DNA of 64,000 nt from the NCBI GenBank assembly GCA_963775235.1, contig CAVZHY010000002.1, positions 62,001 through 126,000 on the forward strand, read 5' to 3'. This document shows, piece after piece, positions 58,270 to 64,000 of this stretch. A program made the position numbers and the translations under genes. Origin of the DNA: JBBDMC01 sp963775235 (GTDB lineage Bacteria > Pseudomonadota > Alphaproteobacteria > Rhizobiales > Kaistiaceae). The stretch's first letter is position 1; the number at the start of each line of letters is the position of its first letter. The notes below the pieces were generated by a model that worked only from the letters and a program-made list of their open reading frames with translations, was not told where the DNA came from and did no database searches.

Positions 58270-59313
58270 ATGGTGTCAGAAATCGCGGTTCAACGGTATA
58301 AGGTGTCGGCGGCACAGGCGGCAAGCCGGCAGTTCGGGCGGTCGAGGAGAGACGGAAGCGAGTTCTTGGCCAAACACGGCAAGAAGCGACGCAAGGGCAA
58401 GGCCGGCGGTAAATCGAAGGCTGCTGACGCGGTCCCGGCCGTAATTGTCCCCGACGAGGCAGCCCCCGTGGTGGTCACCGCCCACGGCACCTTCAACCTC
58501 GAAGACCCGGTTCTTCCCGAGTGGGTTCACGAGCGGGCCCTCGGGTCGGACCACTATCCCTATGATCACGAGCTCAAGGACAACGACTACGAGACGCAAC
58601 TGACCTCCCTGCAGATCGAACTCGTCAAGCTGCAGCGTCACGTCAACGATTCGGGCGCGCGCGTGGTCGCGTTGTTCGAGGGCCGCGACGCTGCCGGCAA
58701 GGGCGGTTCCATCTTCGCCATGCGCCAGTACATGAACCCGCGAACCGCCAGGACGGTGGCGCTGCCGAAACCCACCGAGCGCCAGCGCGGCGAATGGTAC
58801 TTCCAGCGCTACGTCGACCATCTGCCGACCGCCGGCGAATTGGTCCTGTTCGACCGGTCCTGGTACAACCGCGGCGGCGTCGAGCCGGTCATGGGCTTCT
58901 GCACGGCCGCCGAATGCCGCGTCTTTCTGAAGCAGGCGCCCGGCCTTGAGCAGATGCTGGTTGACGAAGGCATCCTGTTATTCAAGTTCTGGCTCGATAT
59001 CGGGCGGGAAATGCAGCTCAAGCGTTTTCACGACCGCCGGCACGACCCGCTGAAGATATGGAAATTGTCACCGATCGACCTGGCCGCGATGACCAAGTGG
59101 GACGCCTACACGCGAGCGCGCGACATCATGCTCAAGGCAACCCATCGACGGGCGACGCCGTGGACGGTCGTCCGTTCCAACGATAAGCACCGGGCGCGCC
59201 TTGACATCATCCGCCACGTGCTTGCCGCGGTCGACTATCCCGGCAAGGACGACGGTGCCGTCGGGCGTACCGACCCGCTGATCCTCGGCGGGCCGGATCT
59301 CCTGCGTGGTTAG
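58270..59313 (+). CDS. ppk2: Polyphosphate kinase 2
   Basis: A 347-residue PPK2-family enzyme that moves phosphate between polyphosphate and nucleotides. Walker A is LFEGRDAAGKGGSIFAM (Lys144), Walker B LVLFDRSWYNRGGVEPV, lid region RFHDRRHDPLKIWKLSPIDLAAM. One PPK2 domain with a basic, lysine-rich 50-residue lead. There is no strong Shine-Dalgarno at the ATG 58270, so the true start may lie somewhat downstream. Located next to the pho regulon, in keeping with phosphate storage. Confidence 0.93.
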   Translation: MVSEIAVQRYKVSAAQAASRQFGRSRRDGSEFLAKHGKKRRKGKAGGKSKAADAVPAVIVPDEAAPVVVTAHGTFNLEDPVLPEWVHERALGSDHYPYDHELKDNDYETQLTSLQIELVKLQRHVNDSGARVVALFEGRDAAGKGGSIFAMRQYMNPRTARTVALPKPTERQRGEWYFQRYVDHLPTAGELVLFDRSWYNRGGVEPVMGFCTAAECRVFLKQAPGLEQMLVDEGILLFKFWLDIGREMQLKRFHDRRHDPLKIWKLSPIDLAAMTKWDAYTRARDIMLKATHRRATPWTVVRSNDKHRARLDIIRHVLAAVDYPGKDDGAVGRTDPLILGGPDLLRG

Positions 59314-59320
59314 GGAGACC

Positions 59321-60556
59321 ATGTCCCAAGTGAGCGATTTCTATTCGCTTCTCAAACAGTCGATCATCGATCGCGGCATCAGCGATGCCAGCAAGCGCGA
59401 CGACGTCTATGCGCAGGCCCGGCGCGCCGTCATCCGGCAGTTGTGGGCCTATCAGCCGGCGCTTGCGCGGGACGACATCGACCGGCGCATTGAGGATTTC
59501 GACGCGACGGTCCAGCGTATCGAGACGGAAGTGGCGGCGGTCTTCGCGGAGGAAGAGGAGGCGCTGCCGGAGGACCAGCTAGGCCTGCCGGAAGACGACG
59601 CCGGCGCGGCGCTCGCCGCCTGGGACGAGGTGCTGACCGCCGACGCGTCGGACGGCGAAGATGGCGAAGAGGTGCTGGACGAGGCGGAACAATACGGCAA
59701 ACGGCCGTACCATCCGATGCCGCCGCGACTGGGTGGCGACGAGACCGACGAACCGGCACCGCCAGTGTCGGATGACGGCACCGACGTCGATGTCGGGCGG
59801 AGGACACGTCGGCGCTTCGGCGACCGGTGGTCGCCCGATCCCGGCTTGCCGGGCCACGAGCGGGGGCAGCCGGCGGCGCGCCTGCTCCGGCGATGGCCGG
59901 CCCTCAGCGAACAGGACAAGGTGCGCTTCCTCATCGGCGCGATCGGCGGACTCACGCTCGTCCTCCTCGGCTTCATCGTCTACGCGCTGATGCCGGGCCG
60001 CGAGATTGGCGTGACACTGCCGCTCGACCAGACCCTCCACGTCAGCGATGCGGCCACGGCGGCGCGCAACGCGACTGCGGCGCTCGACGTTCAACGGTCT
60101 TTCGTCGTCTTCGACGGGCAGGACCCGACGATTTTCGAATCCTCGCCCGACAACCCGGTTCGCCTCGACAGCGACGACCAGGGCGCCTTCACGCGCGTCT
60201 CGTCGTCGACCAACTCGGCGGGGACCAAAGTGACGATCGGGCCGGGGCTCGCTTCGCAGTTCGCCGGGCGCAACATCCGGGTGATCATTTCGGCCCGCGC
60301 GTCGAAGGACCGCGGCGCCGCCAACATGCGCTTCGCTTATCAGAGCGGGCTTGCCATCAGCCACTGGCAGACGGCGAACCTCGCCGCCGACTATGGTGAT
60401 GTGGCGCTGCTGTGGCGGGTACCGACCCAGCGCACCAGCAGCAACGGCAGCGATTACATCATCGTCGAGCCCGGCATTCCCGGCGACGCCAGTGGCGCCG
60501 ATATCCGCTCGATCCGGATCGACGTGCTGACGGATTCCCAGCAACCGGCCGGCTAG
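59321..60556 (+). CDS. Unknown single-span membrane protein
   Basis: A 411-residue protein. Residues 1-205 are cytoplasmic-looking, with a helical start (DFYSLLKQSIIDRGISDASKR, then RRAVIRQLWAYQPALARDDI) and a long acidic stretch rich in Glu/Asp. One membrane helix follows at about 207-228 (FLIGAIGGLTLVLLGFIVYA). The remaining 180 residues look exported and beta-rich. ATG 59321 with GGGAGA upstream. Similar conserved hypotheticals occur in alphaproteobacteria, but I cannot name a function. Its stop lies in a palindromic element. Confidence 0.8.
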   Translation: MSQVSDFYSLLKQSIIDRGISDASKRDDVYAQARRAVIRQLWAYQPALARDDIDRRIEDFDATVQRIETEVAAVFAEEEEALPEDQLGLPEDDAGAALAAWDEVLTADASDGEDGEEVLDEAEQYGKRPYHPMPPRLGGDETDEPAPPVSDDGTDVDVGRRTRRRFGDRWSPDPGLPGHERGQPAARLLRRWPALSEQDKVRFLIGAIGGLTLVLLGFIVYALMPGREIGVTLPLDQTLHVSDAATAARNATAALDVQRSFVVFDGQDPTIFESSPDNPVRLDSDDQGAFTRVSSSTNSAGTKVTIGPGLASQFAGRNIRVIISARASKDRGAANMRFAYQSGLAISHWQTANLAADYGDVALLWRVPTQRTSSNGSDYIIVEPGIPGDASGADIRSIRIDVLTDSQQPAG

Positions 60557-60657
60557 AGCAATTCCAGGAAAAGTGGGAACCGGTTTTCCGTCCGGAATTG
60601 CGGAGAAACGAAGAGCGAGGGCGACTTCGCGACTCAGAGAAAAGCGAAATCGCTCTA
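60554..60657. repeat. Palindromic element with TAGAGC/GCTCTA ends
   Basis: TAGAGC (60554-60559) and GCTCTA (60652-60657) bound a 104-base element containing AATTCC and GGAATT plus CCGGTTTTCCGTCCGG, the pattern of a widely dispersed alphaproteobacterial repeat. The terminal TAG on each strand is the stop codon of the flanking convergent genes. Confidence 0.7.
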
Positions 60658-61902
60658 ACTGGAACCGAGGTAGCCGCCGCCTTTCAGCCGGGCGATCACG
60701 ATCTCCGCCAGTTCTTCGGCACTCGCCGTGGTGGTGTCGAGATGGATATCGGCCGAGACGGGCGCCTCGTACGGTGAATCTATGCCGGTGAAATGCTGGA
60801 TCTTGCCGGCGCGCGCCTTCTTGTAGAGACCTTTCGGATCGCGCGCTTCGGCCACCGCCAGCGGCGCATCGACGTAAACCTCGAAGAATTCGTCGGCACC
60901 GACGAGATCGCGGGCCATGTCGCGCTCGGAGCGGAACGGCGAAATGAACGAGGCGAGCACGATCAGGCCGGCGTCGACGAACAGCTTGGCGGCCTCGGCG
61001 ACGCGGCGGACGTTCTCGACGCGGTCGGCATCGGTGAAGCCGAGGTCGCGGTTCAGCCCGTGGCGGACGTTGTCGCCGTCGAGCAGGTAGGTGTGCCGGC
61101 CGAGCCGATGGAGCTTCTGTTCGACCAGGTTGGCGATCGTCGATTTGCCGGCGCCGGAGAGGCCCGTGAACCACAGGATGCAGGGTCGCTGTCCCTTGGC
61201 TTCGGCGCGCACCTGCTTGTTGAGGTTAAGGGCCTGCCAGTGGATGTTGGTGGCGCGGCGCAGGCCGAAGCGGATCATGCCGGCGGCAACGGCGGCGCCG
61301 GAGGAGCGGTCGAGCAGGACGAACGACCCGGTGACCGGGTTCTCGTCGAAGGGATCGAAGGCGATCGGCTCGGACAGCGACAGGTTGCCGAACCCGACCT
61401 CGTTGATGGCGAGCGTCTTGGCGGCCAGCGTCTTGGAGGTATCCGCCTCGACCCGGTGCTTCAGCTCCGAAACCGCCGCACCGACGGAACGCGTGCCGAC
61501 CCTCAGGAGATACGATCGTCCGGGGAGCAGCGGCTCCTCGCTGAGCCACGACAGGTGAGCGGCAATCTGGTCGGATTGTTCCGGCCGGTGATGGGGCGGC
61601 GCCAGAAGATCGCCGGGACCGGCGTCGATGCCGGCACCGAGGGTGAGCCTGACGACGTCGCCGGCCGTGGCGCGCTCGCGCTCCTCCCCGTCGACGACAA
61701 TACCGTCGACGGTTGTCGCATCACCACTGCGGGCAATGACGACCCGGTCCCCTCGCCGGACGCTGCCCGACGCGACAGTGCCGGTGATGGTAGCGCCATC
61801 CGTCCGTTCGACGGGCAGGCGGAAGGGTCTCCTCGCCGCTTCCTCCGGCGTCTGTGCGAAGCGGCCGGTCATAGCGACCGTGTCGTCGACGCGGTGGGCC
61901 AT
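60655..61902 (-). CDS. Adenylyl-sulfate kinase fused to GTPase-less CysN part
   Basis: A 415-residue protein. Residues 1-220 match the beta-barrel domains II-III of sulfate adenylyltransferase large subunit CysN (RRPFRLPVERTD, ITGTVASGSVRRGDRVVI, INEVGFGNLSLSEPIAFDPF). Residues 225-415 are a complete APS kinase with Walker A WFTGLSGAGKSTIANLVEQ, DGDNVRHGLNRDLGF and IHLDTTTASAEEL. The expected CysN G domain (about 230 residues) is absent: the ATG at 61902 has GGGGGAGA upstream and only 208 bases separate it from cysQ. The kinase should work; sulfurylase function needs a partner. No cysD is in the window. Confidence 0.85.
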   Translation of the reverse strand: MAHRVDDTVAMTGRFAQTPEEAARRPFRLPVERTDGATITGTVASGSVRRGDRVVIARSGDATTVDGIVVDGEERERATAGDVVRLTLGAGIDAGPGDLLAPPHHRPEQSDQIAAHLSWLSEEPLLPGRSYLLRVGTRSVGAAVSELKHRVEADTSKTLAAKTLAINEVGFGNLSLSEPIAFDPFDENPVTGSFVLLDRSSGAAVAAGMIRFGLRRATNIHWQALNLNKQVRAEAKGQRPCILWFTGLSGAGKSTIANLVEQKLHRLGRHTYLLDGDNVRHGLNRDLGFTDADRVENVRRVAEAAKLFVDAGLIVLASFISPFRSERDMARDLVGADEFFEVYVDAPLAVAEARDPKGLYKKARAGKIQHFTGIDSPYEAPVSADIHLDTTTASAEELAEIVIARLKGGGYLGSS

Positions 61903-62110
61903 CAGGCGTCTCCCCCACGGGTGACGACAAGCGCCGTGTAAATCGTCTTACGGGACATCGGCCAGCAACTCTTGACGCTGGAGGGTGGCGGTTTGGCGGC
62001 GGACCCTAGCCGTTCGGCATCGCCTCGCTCAAGAACCAAACGGACGATTTCGGCCGTTTGCGTGAATGCAGTTTGCGCCGGCCGCGGGTTTCGCGGACAC
62101 CGTTTGCCCG

Positions 62111-62929
62111 TCAGGGGCGAACCGGCTCCAGCCCGCCGGTGGCGACGAACCAAGGGTTCCTGAAGGCCTCGCCGCCGGGGGCCGCCGTCGGCCCATAGGG
62201 AAGCGGGGTCCCTTCCAGCGTGACGACCCTGCCTCCGGCGGCCCTCAGGATCGCGTCCCCCGCGGCCGTGTCCCACTGCATGGTGGTGCCCATGCGCGGA
62301 TAAAGGTCGGCCTTGCCCTCGGCGACGGCGCAGAACTTGACCGACGAGCCACGGTTTACGAGCTGGCCCAACTCAAAGCGGGCGATGAAGGCATCGGTCT
62401 CCGGCGTGCGATGGGAGCGGCTGGCGACGATGTCGATGGGACCCTCCGGCGGTTGGCGGACCTGCATAGGCTGTCGCGCGCCGACGCTCCCGTTCTTCAC
62501 CGTCGCCCGCCACGCGCCTTTTCCGACCAGGCCGACGAACAGCTTGCCGGGGGCCGGCAGGTAGATAACGCCAACCACAGGAACGCCATCGCGCACCAGA
62601 CCGACGTTGACGGTGAAGTCGTTGCCGCCTTTGATGAACTCGCGCGTGCCGTCGAGCGGGTCGACCAGGAAGAACGCTTCGCCCACGGCCGGAATGCGGC
62701 CGGCGGCCACGGATTCCTCGGCGATCACCGGCACGCCCGGCGCGATTTCCGCAAGGCGCTCCACGATCAGCGCCTCGGCCGCGCGGTCGGCCTCGGTGAC
62801 CGGCGACCGGTCCTCCTTCTGTTCGACGGCGAGACCACGCGCGCGCACGGCGAGGATGATTTCGCCGGCGGCGATCGCGGCGGCGGCGATCGGTTCCACC
62901 AGTTCGGCGTCGGCGGTTGTTGGGTTCAT
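62111..62929 (-). CDS. cysQ: 3'(2'),5'-bisphosphate nucleotidase
   Basis: A 272-residue Li-sensitive phosphatase of the inositol monophosphatase fold that removes phosphate from PAP/PAPS made in sulfate activation. Metal motifs are EES in VPVIAEESVAAG, DPLDGTREFIKGG, and WDTAAGDAILRAAGG. ATG 62929. It is followed by the APS-kinase fusion on the same strand, consistent with a sulfate-activation pair. Confidence 0.93.
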   Translation of the reverse strand: MNPTTADAELVEPIAAAAIAAGEIILAVRARGLAVEQKEDRSPVTEADRAAEALIVERLAEIAPGVPVIAEESVAAGRIPAVGEAFFLVDPLDGTREFIKGGNDFTVNVGLVRDGVPVVGVIYLPAPGKLFVGLVGKGAWRATVKNGSVGARQPMQVRQPPEGPIDIVASRSHRTPETDAFIARFELGQLVNRGSSVKFCAVAEGKADLYPRMGTTMQWDTAAGDAILRAAGGRVVTLEGTPLPYGPTAAPGGEAFRNPWFVATGGLEPVRP

Positions 62930-62977
62930 CAGCCCTGTCTACAGAATCCGACGGCGACGGCAAGCCGCAGATACAAG

Positions 62978-62999
62978 AAGGCCCGCCGAAGCAGGCCTT
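62978..62999 (-). terminator. Terminator hairpin after ald
   Basis: Minus strand AAGGCC-TGC-TTCG-GCG-GGCCTT is a nine-pair stem (one G-U) with a TTCG tetraloop, followed by CTTGTATC, a weak T-run. It lies 28 bases after the ald stop and before cysQ. Confidence 0.6.
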
Positions 63000-63026
63000 A
63001 GGTCGGGCGCGCGTGGCCTGGCGGCC

Positions 63027-64000
63027 TTACGCGGCCATCAGTTGGTCCGGATCGGCGTAGTCGAGGTTGAGACTCTCGGCCACGGCACGATGGGTAATGC
63101 GGCCATTGTGGACATTGAGTCCGTCGCGGAGGTGCGGGTCGTGGGCGAGTGCTGCCAGACCATGATCCGCGAGCGCCAGCCCGAAGGGCAGCGTCGCGTG
63201 GGTCAGTGCATGGCTCGAGGTGAGCGGCACCGCTCCCGGCATGTTGGCGACGCAATAGTGGACGATGCCGTCGACCACGAAGGTCGGCGCGTGATGGGTG
63301 GTCGGATGGGAGGTCTCGAAGCAGCCGCCCTGATCGATCGCGACGTCGACGAGAACGGCGCCGGGCTTCATCGTGCCGAGCTGCGCGCGCGTCACCAACT
63401 TCGGTGCCGCCGCACCCGGCACCAGGACGGCCCCGATCACGGCGTCGGCCGAGGCGATTTCCTCGGCAACCGCACCGCGGGTCGAATAGCGGGTGACCAC
63501 GCGTCCGGCGAAGAAGTCGTCCAGTTCGGCAAGCCGCGGCAGCGAACGGTCGAGTATTGTCACCTGCGCGCCGAGGCCGACGGCCATGCGCGCCGCCTGT
63601 GTGCCGACGACGCCGCCGCCGATGACGACGACCTTGCCGGGAGGAACGCCCGCAACGCCGCCGAGCAGGACGCCGCGGCCGCCATGGGGCTTCTCCAGCG
63701 CCGTCGCTGCCGCCTGGATAGACAGGCGTCCCGCCACTTCGCTCATCGGCGCCAGAAGCGGCAGGTGGCCCTTGGCGTCAGTCACCGTCTCATAGGCGAT
63801 GGCGGTGACGCCCGAGGCCATCAGGCCGCGCGCCTGCGGCGCGTCGGCGGCGAGGTGCAGGTAGGTGAAGAGGATCTGGCCGGGGCTCAATTGCGTCCAC
63901 TCGGACGGCTGCGGCTCCTTGACCTTGATGACCATGTCGGCGGCGAACACCTCGCGGGGCGTCGCCGCGATTGCGGCTCCGGCCGCGCGGTAGACCTCGT
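63027..64000 (-). CDS. ald: Alanine dehydrogenase (5' end outside window)
   Basis: The minus strand stays open to the window edge, giving the last 324 of about 370 residues. It interconverts L-alanine and pyruvate plus ammonia with NAD. The NAD-binding motif is VVVIGGGVVGTQAARMAVGLGA. Substrate-side KVKEPQPSEW holds a conserved lysine, and DVAIDQGGCFETSHPTTHHAP plus CVANMPGAVPLTSSHALTHATLP are typical. Ends at 63027 and is followed by a hairpin terminator. Confidence 0.94.
   Translation of the reverse strand, partial: EVYRAAGAAIAATPREVFAADMVIKVKEPQPSEWTQLSPGQILFTYLHLAADAPQARGLMASGVTAIAYETVTDAKGHLPLLAPMSEVAGRLSIQAAATALEKPHGGRGVLLGGVAGVPPGKVVVIGGGVVGTQAARMAVGLGAQVTILDRSLPRLAELDDFFAGRVVTRYSTRGAVAEEIASADAVIGAVLVPGAAAPKLVTRAQLGTMKPGAVLVDVAIDQGGCFETSHPTTHHAPTFVVDGIVHYCVANMPGAVPLTSSHALTHATLPFGLALADHGLAALAHDPHLRDGLNVHNGRITHRAVAESLNLDYADPDQLMAA

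Noticed and set aside
59579..61174. 531-codon minus-strand frame
   Set aside because: Antisense to the membrane-protein gene and out of frame in the kinase; very Arg-rich.
1..64000. CRISPR arrays, tRNA/rRNA genes, IS elements, prophage, defence or secretion systems
   Set aside because: No spaced direct repeats, no tRNA-like cloverleaf, no transposase, integrase or defence-gene motifs were seen in any frame.

Overview
The window is high-GC alphaproteobacterial chromosome. Markers of that class are a GcrA cell-cycle regulator with a cluster of GANTC (CcrM) sites in its upstream region, a SAM-II riboswitch in front of O-succinylhomoserine sulfhydrylase, a 362-residue dCTP deaminase, heterotetrameric sarcosine oxidase, and several palindromic intergenic elements of the kind common in Rhizobiales/Rhodospirillales. 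No rRNA, tRNA, CRISPR, IS element or phage gene was seen. Left part (1-26.6 kb) is accessory catabolism and uptake. A minus-strand operon runs from a family-5 (peptide/opine type) solute-binding protein into soxB-soxD-soxA-soxG (sarcosine oxidase; soxG runs off the left edge). It is followed by a threonine-synthase-like PLP enzyme, a CocE/NonD hydrolase, an MBL-fold hydrolase, a two-component system, a complete peptide-type ABC importer (SBP, two permeases, two ATPases), a second CocE/NonD hydrolase and a LysR regulator (both broken in several places), a D-threonine-aldolase-like enzyme, a polysaccharide-deacetylase-like protein and a sulfatase. Middle part (27-43.3 kb): narGHJI plus a PpiC-type isomerase and a NarK/NasA transporter with an FNR-type box form a respiratory nitrate reductase block. 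Next comes a LysR gene divergent from an SBP-permease-ATPase importer of the iron/aminoethylphosphonate type, which leads into a second sulfatase. Right part (43.5-64 kb) is core metabolism: dcd, riboswitch-controlled metZ, apaG, an APH-like kinase, hslO-argF-argD, gcrA, the phosphate regulon (phoR-pstS-pstC-pstA-pstB-phoU-phoB with a Pho box before pstS) with ppk2 divergent, an unknown membrane protein, an APS kinase fused to the non-GTPase part of CysN, cysQ, and alanine dehydrogenase running off the right edge. A striking property is the number of reading-frame breaks: at least 20 between 2 and 46 kb (soxA, both permeases, CocE copy 2, LysR copy 1, aldolase, deacetylase, narG, narH, narI, ppiC, metZ) and none seen after 46 kb. 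Many are repaired by one base and some hit genes under strong selection, so sequencing or assembly indels are the likeliest cause for most. CocE copy 2 and LysR copy 1 could be real pseudogenes. I saw no clearly new system. The most unusual items are the G-domain-less CysN-CysC fusion, the palindromic element that supplies both stop codons of two convergent genes, the four GANTC sites before gcrA, and the terminator just after the argD promoter.
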